Assembly (NCBI RefSeq): GCF_049331405.1
Contig: NZ_CP186275.1
Span: 1-64,000 of the forward strand
DNA length: 64,000 bases
Reading direction: 5' to 3'
From: PoT sp049331405
GTDB lineage: Bacteria > Planctomycetota > Planctomycetia > Isosphaerales > Isosphaeraceae
Both the position numbers and the translations under genes were made by a program. Each line of letters starts with the position of its first letter. Position 1 is the first letter of the stretch. Below are positions 35,701 through 43,176 of this stretch, piece by piece. Under the pieces are notes generated by a model. The model was not told the DNA's origin and ran no database searches. It saw nothing but the letters and a program-made list of their open reading frames with translations.

Positions 35701-36526
35701 CGGAGAGCGTCTCCGCGAGCCCTTCGGGGATCACCACCGTCGGGCGCAAGAGCCCGATCGTCACCGGCCCGACGACCAGGCGCGAGGTGTAGAAGCGTGG
35801 GAGGAGCCCTACGCCGAGGGCCTCCTGGATTCCCAGGATCAGGCCGCCGGAGTCATCCCAGGGTTGGAGGGACCTGCGGATCCTGCGCAGCGTCCTCAGG
35901 CCCACGATCAGGCGGCATAAGCTCACGATCACGCCCACGGCCCATAGGGCCAGGATGAACCTGACGATGACCCTGGCTGGCGGAATCCGCCAGGTGCGGC
36001 GTGTTACGGGCGAGGGGGTGGTGCTCGGCTTCTCCTTCGCGAGGGCCTGGATCGGCTCGCTTGCGGCGACGGTCGGGGCCGGCCGTGGTTCCTGCGTTTC
36101 CGCAAGGCGAGGAAAACTCGTTCCTGTCTCATACGGGATCGTCGCAATAGTTTTAGCCTGCTTATTCCGACTTAATAATTCCCCAGACGTATTCATATCT
36201 GCATGATATTTATTCCAATCGGGACCGACCTCGCGGCTTGGTTGAGGGCCCTCGGGGTTTGGGGTGAGAGGGTCTGTCGCGACCGGAGTACGCAGCGTCA
36301 CGAGCGAAAGGCCGGAATAATCCGTTATGAGGATCGCGAGGGGGCCGAGGCCGGCGGTGGCCAGCGCACCGAGCCAGAGGCAATGCCTCGCGGCGGCGTG
36401 GCGCCTCAGGGCCGTCCGTGAGAGGGCCGCGGCGAGGAGGATCACGAGGGTGATCTGGGCGAGTCCGCAGCCGACTACCCATCCCGCAAGCGGGATTCGG
36501 GCCAGGACTTCGACGATGGGCGTCAT
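32618..36526 (-). CDS. BlaR1/MecR1-like M56 peptidase fused to carboxypeptidase-regulatory-like repeats (C-terminus frameshifted)
   Basis: ATG 36526 overlaps the BlaI-like gene by 4 nt. The N-terminus has membrane spans (WVVGCGLAQITLVILLAAAL; LWLGALATAGLGPLAILI; ARVIVRFILALWAVGVIVSL). The M56 zinc site is HECAH at residues 285-289, with the downstream EEICDNFVLRHGD. After another hydrophobic span (about residue 400) come about 850 residues of carboxypeptidase-regulatory-like units (GIVVDEQGNPVAGASV, GTVRDANGKPASGVLI, GRLVDPQRNPIAGVAV). By analogy with BlaR1, ligand sensing would activate the M56 peptidase and lead to cleavage or inactivation of BlaI. The last 40 residues after DALARTDASG are out of frame, so about 290 native residues are lost. 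Confidence 0.85.
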   Translation of the reverse strand: MTPIVEVLARIPLAGWVVGCGLAQITLVILLAAALSRTALRRHAAARHCLWLGALATAGLGPLAILITDYSGLSLVTLRTPVATDPLTPNPEGPQPSREVGPDWNKYHADMNTSGELLSRNKQAKTIATIPYETGTSFPRLAETQEPRPAPTVAASEPIQALAKEKPSTTPSPVTRRTWRIPPARVIVRFILALWAVGVIVSLCRLIVGLRTLRRIRRSLQPWDDSGGLILGIQEALGVGLLPRFYTSRLVVGPVTIGLLRPTVVIPEGLAETLSGEQLRGVLLHECAHAIRRDTRIGVLQRLAATLYWPHPLIHYMNAQLSLAREEICDNFVLRHGDACEYARTLLELTQRCIPAGQRALSEVGLTDVRWSVRDRIISLLDPRRDVMTESNRVLRLSVSLAILAACLGLAGLRPLGPKATLAQEPPKPEAEDSPKTPEPAKAQSPASGIRLTPDRVIHGIVVDEQGNPVAGASVRSIRSEKTPHPATSGADGRFTLGIGGFMLLEERLIASAADDAMMAFGKHLEPIGTEPAQPVRLVLKKSRPLKVRVVTKAGEPVSNASVETLGDGACGSARTDAQGWARLHIPADFEVEWIIGFKEKVGFDYFENYDSFPFRDVKPPPGEVTLTLDGSTTVHVKALGSSGRPVADVKIGLWTLSKPGKIGYVNTGGSEIAVTTTSESGVATFDWMPPDLGQITGFHLLPEFHSGVVNKGDGPDYVAKVHGKTRIEGTVRDANGKPASGVLIQAEGRGDDTNYARLYARSIEDGSYHFDADPEQSYIISVRDRRQAAKSLKGIYVHDGQPRKGLDLTLIEGTVIRGQVSREDGGLPPITDHVTIVQQGDDLPGMIADENPRHREQLVIWAAPDEKGHYEFRVGPGTYELMSPDRDARGETLEVDGEKEIVRDFRIAGSSLPHKVKGVVLRRTPDGDRPVANASITAMTVNLRRRETVAQADAQGQFEMGFDGLDALTFYATDPRNLDAGILSTKADDKSVRIFVSKGPEIVGRLVDPQRNPIAGVAVTLRIDPKADSSMRSRFKQRAMTNAEGRFIIGGTVPGSSHEISVEEGIHRYGYRKFGVKRVDEANLGEIIIEKLDDEKDRANPSSGRIPQGKPGPGGVGNAKAPTRDEVEALIKWMGRDPVTPELIDRAWLLTRPQFNGHVDLDRVRSFVGEPELVKTFDEAATVRTDHPPDTLRLLGQAIRYLGGSDVDALRLFQLREEKASGPSQPLVRGHVVEAETGRPIAGALVYASDALARTDASGPTHCSRHARNAGGRSGSRPRASRGPSISRSAPPRGSPTPGSN

Positions 36527-36924
36527 GATCGCTTCCTCCTCGAGGCGTCAGCCTCGTCGATCATCGCGCGGATCTTGTCCGCCTCTTCCTGCGAGACCCC
36601 GCGTCCGTGCAGGAGGGCCATCATGAGGCCCTCGGCCGAGCCGCCGAAGGCGGTCTCGACCAGTTGCTCGATCATCGTGCCGAGCGTGGCCGCGCGAGGG
36701 ACCGCCGCACGATAGCGGTGGGTGTGCTCCTCGGCGTCGCGGAGGAGCCAGCCTTTTTCCTCGAGCCTCGCCAGCATGGTCAACACCGTGTTGCGGGCCA
36801 CCTTGCGGTGCGCCGACAACGTCTTCCAGACATCGGCCACCGTCGCGTCTCCGCGGTCCCAGATCACGTTCATGATCTCGAGCTGCGCCTGCGACAACGG
36901 CGGAAGGTCTTCCTTACCACGCAT
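36523..36924 (-). CDS. BlaI/MecI-family transcriptional repressor
   Basis: 133 aa from ATG 36924. The winged helix is typical of the family: LSQAQLEIMNVIWDRGDATVADVWKTL, then RNTVLTMLARLEEKGWL and the wing HRYRAAV. The C-terminal helix (TAFGGSAEGLMMALL) gives dimerisation. It overlaps the M56 gene (ATGA), so the two are translationally coupled. It probably represses its own operon through the paired palindromes at 36952-36989, and is relieved by the M56 peptidase. The ligand or effector is not evident, and no beta-lactamase gene is nearby. Confidence 0.92.
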   Translation of the reverse strand: MRGKEDLPPLSQAQLEIMNVIWDRGDATVADVWKTLSAHRKVARNTVLTMLARLEEKGWLLRDAEEHTHRYRAAVPRAATLGTMIEQLVETAFGGSAEGLMMALLHGRGVSQEEADKIRAMIDEADASRRKRS

Positions 36925-36951
36925 CGAATTGTGCCCCCTTCGAGACGGATC

Positions 36952-36989
36952 ACCTACAACCGTAGGTAAAAATACCTACAGTCGTAGGC
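36952..36989. promoter_or_regulatory. Twin BlaI-type operator
   Basis: Two near-identical 16-bp dyads, ACCTACAACCGTAGGT (36952-36967) and ACCTACAGTCGTAGGC (36974-36989), have centres 22 bp apart, about two helical turns. They lie 28 bp upstream of the repressor start and fit the family's TACA-nn-TGTA-like half-sites. Confidence 0.8.
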
Positions 36990-37180
36990 AATCTCAAGGG
37001 GGAAACGCGACATCCGGAGATTTCTCGCAGGGGCCTCGATGCGGTCGGGGCGCGGAGGCCGGGTTGGTCGTCGATCGGCCGAGGGGGAATTGTCCCGGAC
37101 CTCGTTCGGCCGGGCGGTCGCCGGGCGAGTCGCGTAAGATTCGTCAATGGCCGAACGCGGGGAGAAGGGCCGTCGGGGCG

Positions 37181-38008
37181 CTAACTATTCGCGGGGAGGT
37201 CGCGGCGCCGGAAGACGATGAAGGCGAGGACGATGCCGACCAGGCCGACGCAGCCGAGGCCGAGGGAATGCTGCAGGAAGGTGTTGCCGGCGACGGCGAC
37301 CTCGACGGGGTCGAACGCCTTGAAGACGGAGAAGCGGCCGATCCATTCCCAGTTGGAGAGGGTGGGGAGGGTCGAGACGATCCCGGCGGCGAAGCCGGCG
37401 ACGGTCAGGGTGGAGGTGATAAGAGTGGGGCGCCAGCGGACGACGTCCCACGAGGCGAACAGGAGGGCGTAGCCGTAGACGGCGATGCCGAGCATCGCGA
37501 GGTTGGCGGCCGGGCGGATCAGGGAGAGGAGGGCCGGAGGGTCGGAGACGTGGTTATATAAGCCGCCGACGCGATTTCCGACCACCAGGGTGGAGGCCAG
37601 GACGAGGAATCCGAAGAGGCCCACGGAGACCTGCGAGGCGAAGTAGCCGAGTCGCGAGACCGGGCGAGAGAGGGTCACGTCGAGGGTGCCACGCTCGATC
37701 TCGCCGGCGATCGCGGCGCCGCCCCGGGAGATGGCCCAGACGCATACGATCAAAAGAACAAAGGGATGATTCCAGAACATCACGTGGAACGAGAGCGATG
37801 AGTAATCCATCGCCGCGCCCCCCATGCCTCGGGTGAACTGCTGGAAGCGCTGGGCCTCGTCGCCGGTGACCTGGTGGAAGCGTCGCTCGACGCGCGCGGC
37901 CATGAACGCGGAGAGCCAGCCCAGGCCGAATAACGACGCCGAGGCCAGGCCCAGGAACCAGCGAGATTCCCCAAGTTGTCTCCGGAGCATCATGCCTGCC
38001 GCGGTCAT
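37181..38008 (-). CDS. ABC transporter permease (ABC-2 type)
   Basis: 275 aa from ATG 38008, overlapping the ATPase gene by 4 nt. Six hydrophobic segments are visible, starting SRWFLGLASASLFGLGWLSAF, with a periplasmic-type loop (about residues 40-70) and a GEIERGTLDVTLSRPVSRLGYF amphipathic motif typical of ABC-2/NatB-like permeases. It ends in TAG. With the ATPase upstream it forms a simple exporter of unknown substrate. The divergent two-component system may control it. Confidence 0.85.
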   Translation of the reverse strand: MTAAGMMLRRQLGESRWFLGLASASLFGLGWLSAFMAARVERRFHQVTGDEAQRFQQFTRGMGGAAMDYSSLSFHVMFWNHPFVLLIVCVWAISRGGAAIAGEIERGTLDVTLSRPVSRLGYFASQVSVGLFGFLVLASTLVVGNRVGGLYNHVSDPPALLSLIRPAANLAMLGIAVYGYALLFASWDVVRWRPTLITSTLTVAGFAAGIVSTLPTLSNWEWIGRFSVFKAFDPVEVAVAGNTFLQHSLGLGCVGLVGIVLAFIVFRRRDLPANS

Positions 38009-38913
38009 GGTCGGTCGTCCTCATCGGTCGCATTGGGGCCGTGGTATTGGTCGTAGAGGCTCCGCAAGTCCTCGGTGCCGACGGCGAAGTCGACGATCCG
38101 TTGCGTGCCGATCCAGGTCGCCAAGGGGGAGACGGCGCCGTAGTGCTCGAACAGGATCGTATCGCCGTTGCGTTCGCGGACCCGCAGGCCGAGTTCCTCG
38201 GGGAACTCGAGCGGCACGCCCCCCTCGTAGCGGGCCAGGACCAGGCGCAGGTTCCGCCTCGCGTGCATGTCCTCGACGTGCATCAGGCGGCCCCGGCGCA
38301 TGATCGCCACGCGGTCGGCGACGGCCTCGACCTCCGTGAGGACGTGGCCGGAGAAGAGGATCGTCTGCCCCGAGGCCTTCGCCTCGCGGACGAGCGAGAC
38401 GACCGTGCTCCGGACCGTCGGATCGAGGGCCGAAGTCGGCTCGTCGAGGATCAAGATATCCACGGGATCGGCGAAGGCTTGCGCCAGCGCGAGCTTCTGC
38501 TTCATGCCGGTCGAGTAGGCCCGGACCTTGCGGCCGAGGTCGAGCCCCATCACCGTCTCGGCCAGCGCAAGCGCCCGGTCGAGGCCGACGCCGTCGCGGA
38601 GCCCGCTCATGTATTCCAGCATCTTCCGCCCGGTCATGTGGCCGAAGAGGCGGATCTCGCCAGGCAGGAACGAGACGAGCCGACGCATCTCGAGTCCGTC
38701 GCGCCAGGGGTCCAGCCCCGCGACGCTCGCCGAGCCGGAGGTCGGGTAGAGCATCCCCAGCAGGAGCCGGATGAGCGTCGTCTTCCCCGCCCCATTCGGC
38801 CCGAGAAGCCCGAGGACCTCTCCCTTGCGGACCTCCAGGTTCATGTCGGTCAGCGCGGCGAATCGGCCGTAGCGCTTGGTGAGGCCTCGCGTCGCGATCA
38901 GAGGCTCTTGCAT
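38005..38913 (-). CDS. ABC transporter ATP-binding protein
   Basis: 302 aa from ATG 38913 (a TTG precedes it). Walker A GPNGAGKTT is at residues 38-46, the signature region is YSTGMKQKLALAQAF, Walker B is ILILDEPTSALDP, and the switch His is in ILFSGHVLTEV. The C-terminal 80 residues are the regulatory extension common in ABC-2 exporters. It is coupled to the downstream permease by a 4-nt overlap. Confidence 0.93.
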   Translation of the reverse strand: MQEPLIATRGLTKRYGRFAALTDMNLEVRKGEVLGLLGPNGAGKTTLIRLLLGMLYPTSGSASVAGLDPWRDGLEMRRLVSFLPGEIRLFGHMTGRKMLEYMSGLRDGVGLDRALALAETVMGLDLGRKVRAYSTGMKQKLALAQAFADPVDILILDEPTSALDPTVRSTVVSLVREAKASGQTILFSGHVLTEVEAVADRVAIMRRGRLMHVEDMHARRNLRLVLARYEGGVPLEFPEELGLRVRERNGDTILFEHYGAVSPLATWIGTQRIVDFAVGTEDLRSLYDQYHGPNATDEDDRP

Positions 38914-39169
38914 CAATTCGCCTCGCTCCAGGTGTCAAGCAAGCACATCGGCGGATGCCGGGCTCTCTTCCAACCCCTTGACGGCTGCTACGGTTGAGGC
39001 CTCTCTTCATACCCGATCGTCGAGGCTCGCCGCGTCAAGTTTTCTCAAGTCGGGCCCGATTCGGGGCGGAGCCGGGCAGACGCGCGGGCGTCCGGCGGCG
39101 ATAGTATAGAGGATGCAGGCTGCCGGGGTCAGGGCCTCGCGGGAGCCGGGCCTAGCCGAGGGCACGCCG
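38914..39169. promoter_or_regulatory. Divergent promoter region between ABC exporter and two-component system
   Basis: About 256 bp separate the two divergent operons. I could not identify confident -35/-10 boxes or a response-regulator repeat. Confidence 0.35.
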
Positions 39170-39892
39170 ATGGGACGCGGACCGAGCGCCGGAGACGAGC
39201 GGACGTCGGCCCTGATGGTCGACGACGACATCGAGCTGGGCGAGCTCTTGCAGGACGCGCTCGGCGAGCGCGGCATCGAGGTCGAGCTGGCCCACGACGG
39301 CCGCAAAGGGCTGGCGCGGGGCCTCTCGGGGGATCACGACCTCCTGCTCCTCGACGTGATGCTGCCGGGGCTCGACGGCTTCGAACTGCTCCGCCTGGTC
39401 CGCCGCCAGAGCCAGGTCCCCGTCATCATGCTCACGGCCAGGACCGCCTCCGCCGACCAGGTCACCGGCCTCGACGCCGGCGCCGACGACTATCTGCCCA
39501 AGCCGTTCGGCACGGAGGTCTTGCTCGCGAGGATCCGGGCGGTCCTGCGTCGCTCGAGGCGAGGGAATGAAGGGTCGAACGCCCTGGAGGTCGGCCGGTT
39601 CCGCCTCGTGCCGGGGGCCCGCGAGGCCTTCGTGGATGGGACGCACGTCGCCTTGACGTCGCTCGAGTATGACATCCTCGAGTACCTCGCCCGGGCCGCG
39701 GGCCGGATCGTGCCGCGCGACGAGCTGAGCATCGCCCTCTTCCGGCGGCGCGCGAGCCCGTTCGATCGGGCCATCGACACGCACATCTACAACCTCCGGA
39801 AGAAGCTGGGCGAGAGCGGCGATGCCATCGGCACGGTGCGGAGCGTCGGCTACCTCTTCAGGCTCGCCGACGGCAAGGGGGAGGCCGGCTGA
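39170..39892 (+). CDS. OmpR-family response regulator
   Basis: 240 aa from ATG 39170 (GAGGGC upstream); a longer frame to 39113 adds unconserved residues. The receiver domain has VDDD near residue 16, phosphoacceptor Asp62 in LLLLDVMLPG, Thr in MLTAR and Lys in LPKPF. The C-terminal winged helix contains LTSLEYDILEYLARAAG and RAIDTHIYNLRKKLGE...TVRSVGYLF, typical of OmpR/PhoB. It is followed 1 nt later by its histidine kinase and divergent from an ABC exporter. Confidence 0.93.
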   Translation: MGRGPSAGDERTSALMVDDDIELGELLQDALGERGIEVELAHDGRKGLARGLSGDHDLLLLDVMLPGLDGFELLRLVRRQSQVPVIMLTARTASADQVTGLDAGADDYLPKPFGTEVLLARIRAVLRRSRRGNEGSNALEVGRFRLVPGAREAFVDGTHVALTSLEYDILEYLARAAGRIVPRDELSIALFRRRASPFDRAIDTHIYNLRKKLGESGDAIGTVRSVGYLFRLADGKGEAG

Positions 39893-39893
39893 G

Positions 39894-41195
39894 ATGCGGA
39901 CGACCCTCTTCGCCATCATCCTCTGGGCGGTCGCGACGATCGTGCTTTGCGTGGCCGGGATCTGGGCGACCTGGAAGGCCCTCGACCTCCCGAGGATGCG
40001 CGGCACCGACCCGACCCGGAGCCTCATGGCCATGCTCGCGGAGGAGGCCTCGCGGACCTACGAGGCGGACGGCGCCGAGGGGCTCGCGGCCTACCTCCAT
40101 CGGCTCGACCGCAACCTCCCCGGCGAGCGGCACTTCGTCGACGACGAGGGGCGAGACCTGCTCGACGGCACCGACCGCTCGTCGTTCCTGCGGGCGGAAG
40201 GGCGAGGTCATTTTGATATTTCCATAGGACGCAAAGGGCGATTCATCACGGTGATCCGCCCGAAGAACGGCCACGGCCGGTTCATCTGGCTGGTCGAGCG
40301 CTGGTTCGATCATCCGAGCCCCTTGCCGTTCATCGCGGCGGTCGTGGGGATCATCGCGGCGATGGGGACCGGCCTGGCCCTCTACCTGTCGCTGCCTTTG
40401 CGGAGGCTGCGAAGGACGATGGACCGCTTCGGTCGGGGCGACTTGCGGGCTCGGGTCGGGTCGAGGCGTCGCGACGAGATCGGCCAGGTCTCGCGCGAGT
40501 TCGACCTCCTCGCGGAGCGGGTCGAGACGCTGCTCGTGGCCGAGCGTCGGCTCCTGCAGGACGTCTCGCACGAGTTGCGTTCGCCGCTCGCGAGGCTCGA
40601 CGTGGCCATCGACCTGGCGATCAAGCGCGAGGATCGCGGCCCCCTGCTCGCCCGGATCCGTCGCGACGTGACGCGCCTCTCCGACCTCGTCAACGAGCTG
40701 ATCCACCTCGCCCGAGCCGAGGCCGACCCCACCGCCCGCATCCTGGCCGGCGTCCCCCTCGCGGACCTGCTCGGCACCCTCGTCGACGACTGCGCCATCG
40801 AGGCCGAGGCCCGGGGCTGCCGCCTTGCTCTTGCCCTCGGCCGTGCCAGCCCGATCCAGGGAGATCCCGAGCTATTGCGCCGGGCTTTTGAAAATATCCT
40901 CAGGAACGCCATCCGACATGCCCCCGTCGGCACCTCGGTCGATGTCAATCTCGCCTCCGATTCGAACGGTGCTCTCGTATTGATCCGCGACCACGGCCCC
41001 GGCGTCCCCTCGGAGTCGCTCTCCGCGATCTTCCAGCCGTTCTTCCGCGTCGAGGGGGACCGCAGTCGCGAGAGCGGCGGCGTCGGCCTGGGCCTCGCGA
41101 TCGCCCGCCGCGCCATCGCCCTCCACAACGGCACCATCACCGCCCACAACGCCGCCCCCGGCCTGGCCGTCGAGACCCGCCTGCCCTGCTCCTGA
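39894..41195 (+). CDS. Sensor histidine kinase
   Basis: 433 aa from ATG 39894, 1 nt after the regulator's stop. The first transmembrane segment is TLFAIILWAVATIVLCVAGIWA, followed by a short 100-residue periplasmic domain and a second span (FIAAVVGIIAAMGTGLALYLSL). HAMP follows (PLRRLRRTMDRFGRGDLRARV), then HisKA with His226 in QDVSHELRSPL. The HATPase has an N-box (ENILRNAIRHA), G1 (DHGPGVP) and G2 (GGVGLGLAIARR). It senses an unknown external signal and phosphorylates the adjacent regulator. Confidence 0.93.
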   Translation: MRTTLFAIILWAVATIVLCVAGIWATWKALDLPRMRGTDPTRSLMAMLAEEASRTYEADGAEGLAAYLHRLDRNLPGERHFVDDEGRDLLDGTDRSSFLRAEGRGHFDISIGRKGRFITVIRPKNGHGRFIWLVERWFDHPSPLPFIAAVVGIIAAMGTGLALYLSLPLRRLRRTMDRFGRGDLRARVGSRRRDEIGQVSREFDLLAERVETLLVAERRLLQDVSHELRSPLARLDVAIDLAIKREDRGPLLARIRRDVTRLSDLVNELIHLARAEADPTARILAGVPLADLLGTLVDDCAIEAEARGCRLALALGRASPIQGDPELLRRAFENILRNAIRHAPVGTSVDVNLASDSNGALVLIRDHGPGVPSESLSAIFQPFFRVEGDRSRESGGVGLGLAIARRAIALHNGTITAHNAAPGLAVETRLPCS

Positions 41196-41585
41196 TCCGC
41201 GCGAAATGGAGTGCCTTGCCCCGGGCATGCCGACTTGCCACATCCCGCCGTTCGGCCTCCGGTTCTTCCATTCACCGCACGGATCTACGAAGTCACGATC
41301 CGCTGGAAGTGCAGGAGCATCCTCCGTCCCGGAACCGGGAATCCTCCCTTCAGCGGATTCGACACTGCGTGGTCAATGCCTGAGGAGTTGCTGGCCAAAT
41401 TGCAGGAAGTGGCCGGCAGCGTCGAAGGAACGCAGAGCTAAGAGGGTGCGGTTTCACCAGGAGGCGAGGGTGACGGACCTATTCCGGTGAGGTCAGGGCA
41501 TGGAGTGGAAAGATCAGTCGGCGTCGAAACCACCGGCTTTGACGAAACGGAAGGATCGGGTACGATGAATCTGTGGGGAGGACAC
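41196..41585. other. Intergenic stretch without clear gene
   Basis: Open frames here are short and of poor coding character. One 76-residue frame (41211-41441) reads protein-like near its end (MPEELLAKLQEVAGSVEG) and could be a gene remnant. Confidence 0.35.
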
Positions 41586-41840
41586 ATGACGGATTCGACG
41601 ATCCCGGCTCCCGGAGCGTCGCCATGCGAAATCCGTACGTTCCGCTCGACGACTCGGCCGCTTCCCGTCTGGTTCAGGCTGATCGTCGTCTCTCCTGGCT
41701 ATGGGCAACTCGTCGCACTCGGCCCGATCGCGGTGGCCGTGACTATCCCGAGCCTCGGGCGAATCGGCGGGACCATGCTCATCGCCGGGTTGGGCGGCAT
41801 GATGGAGGGAGTCGGGAGGGTGCTGGCCCGTTGCCTCTGA
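41586..41840 (+). CDS. Small hypothetical membrane protein, abutting IS
   Basis: ATG 41586 has a strong GGGGAGG 4 nt upstream. The 84-residue product has two hydrophobic stretches (VWFRLIVVSPGYGQLVALGPIAVAV; MLIAGLGGMMEGVG). Its TGA ends one base before the IS3 inverted repeat, so the original C-terminus may have been cut off by the insertion. No family recognised. Confidence 0.45.
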   Translation: MTDSTIPAPGASPCEIRTFRSTTRPLPVWFRLIVVSPGYGQLVALGPIAVAVTIPSLGRIGGTMLIAGLGGMMEGVGRVLARCL

Positions 41841-41892
41841 GGTGGACCCCATTGTCTAGACCAAAAAACGGCGATCCTTCGCTACTGTCCAA

Positions 41893-42714
41893 TCAGGCCG
41901 TCGTGGCTCTGTCCGCTCGGTAGACCGTCCCTGGAGTCCGGTACCCCAGGGATTCGTGGAGCCGATCCTCGTTATAGAAGCCGAAGTATCGCCTCAACCC
42001 TCGCTGCAGCTCCGGCACCGTCTCGTAGCCTTGGATGTAAATATCTTCGTATTTCACGGTCCTCCAGAGCCGTTCGACGAACACGTTATCCAATGCCCTG
42101 CCGCGTCCATCCATGCTCACGGCTATCCCGGCCGCCTCAAGCCTCCCGGTGAACGCCTCGGCCGTGAACTGGACCCCTTGGTCCGTGTTGAACACCTCGG
42201 GCTTCCCCGACCTCAAGGCATCTTCCAACATCTCCAGGCAGAAGGAGCCGTCCAGCGTGTTCGACAGCCGCCAGCCGATCACGTACCGGCTGTACCAGTC
42301 GATCACCGCCGCCAGGTACATGAACCCTCCACTCATCGGCACATAAGTGATGTCCGTGCTCCACACGTGGTCCGCTCGCCGGGCTTTGACACCTCGCAAG
42401 AGATAAGGGTAGATCTTATGGCCTCTCCCGGCCTGACTCAGCCTGGGCTTGGCATAGATCGCTTCCAGGCCCATCTTCCGCATCAGGCGCTGTACTCGCT
42501 TCCGATTGACCTCCTCACCTCGTTGTTCCAGCCAGGCGGTCATCTTGCGGCTGCCGTAGAACGGGCATGCCGTATATTGCTCGTCGATCAACCGCATCAG
42601 GCGCAGGTCCTCGGGCGACTCACCCGCAGGTCGGTAGTAGAGGCTCGATCGGCTCAGCCCCAGCAACTCGCACTGGCGGCGCACGCTCAACCGGGGATGA
42701 TCCGGCTCGATCAA
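41893..42714 (-). CDS. IS3 transposase, OrfB (DDE integrase domain)
   Basis: 273 aa as listed, but the in-frame coding extends 5' to the slippery site at 42746-42751, so the natural product is the OrfAB fusion made by -1 frameshifting. The HTH_21-like region is at the N-terminus (PFYGSRKMTAWL). The rve catalytic acids are in WSTDITYVP, FNTDQGVQF and NVFVERLWRTVKYE. The product cuts and joins the element ends. Intact. Confidence 0.92.
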   Translation of the reverse strand: MIEPDHPRLSVRRQCELLGLSRSSLYYRPAGESPEDLRLMRLIDEQYTACPFYGSRKMTAWLEQRGEEVNRKRVQRLMRKMGLEAIYAKPRLSQAGRGHKIYPYLLRGVKARRADHVWSTDITYVPMSGGFMYLAAVIDWYSRYVIGWRLSNTLDGSFCLEMLEDALRSGKPEVFNTDQGVQFTAEAFTGRLEAAGIAVSMDGRGRALDNVFVERLWRTVKYEDIYIQGYETVPELQRGLRRYFGFYNEDRLHESLGYRTPGTVYRADRATTA

Positions 42715-42727
42715 GGGCCTTCGGTCC

Positions 42728-43015
42728 TCAACTGAATGGGGCGACTTTTTTCAGCCACTCGAGTTCCATCTTGAGGCGCCCGATCTGTTCGAAGAGTTCG
42801 GCCTGGCGTGCCTCGGCGTCAGCCGAGGCCGCCTTGGCCGGACTCCCGAAGACCTCCTCGGCACTGCTGATGAGCTGCTTCTTCCAGCCATGGATCGATG
42901 TGGGATGGACGCCATAGTGGCCGGCCAACTCGTTGATCGTGCGGTCTCCCTTGAGGGCCGCCAGGGCGACTTGAGCCTTGAACGCCGCCGTGTGGACTTG
43001 CCGCTTCCTCGCCAT
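42728..43015 (-). CDS. IS3 transposase, OrfA (HTH_Tnp_1)
   Basis: 95 aa from ATG 43015 with GAGGAGG upstream. N-terminal helix-turn-helix FKAQVALAALKGDRTINELAGHYGVHPTSIHGWKKQL, then a leucine-zipper-like helix (ELFEQIGRLKMELEWLKK). The stop follows a run of six As in CTG-AAA-AAA-G, an A-rich slippery site for -1 frameshifting into OrfB. Confidence 0.92.
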   Translation of the reverse strand: MARKRQVHTAAFKAQVALAALKGDRTINELAGHYGVHPTSIHGWKKQLISSAEEVFGSPAKAASADAEARQAELFEQIGRLKMELEWLKKVAPFS

Positions 43016-43176
43016 CCGTCCTCCTCCTCAGACCCGTCTGAGTAGCTTAACAGATGGTCCAGTTTTCGGGGTCCACCATACTCTTCGAGGCCATCCGTCC
43101 AGCATGGAGTGGCGGGCGTTCGAGGAAGGTCGGGTTTCGCGTGTTTGACAGTCACGCTCCACGGAGTCGGCCGAGC

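Larger units (their letters stand above)
41841..43077 (-). mobile_element. IS3-family insertion sequence
   Basis: About 1237 bp carrying orfA and orfB on the minus strand. The ends share the inverted repeat GGTGGACCCC (41841-41850 and the complement 43068-43077). No clear target duplication could be read. The element looks recent, with both frames intact. Confidence 0.85.
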
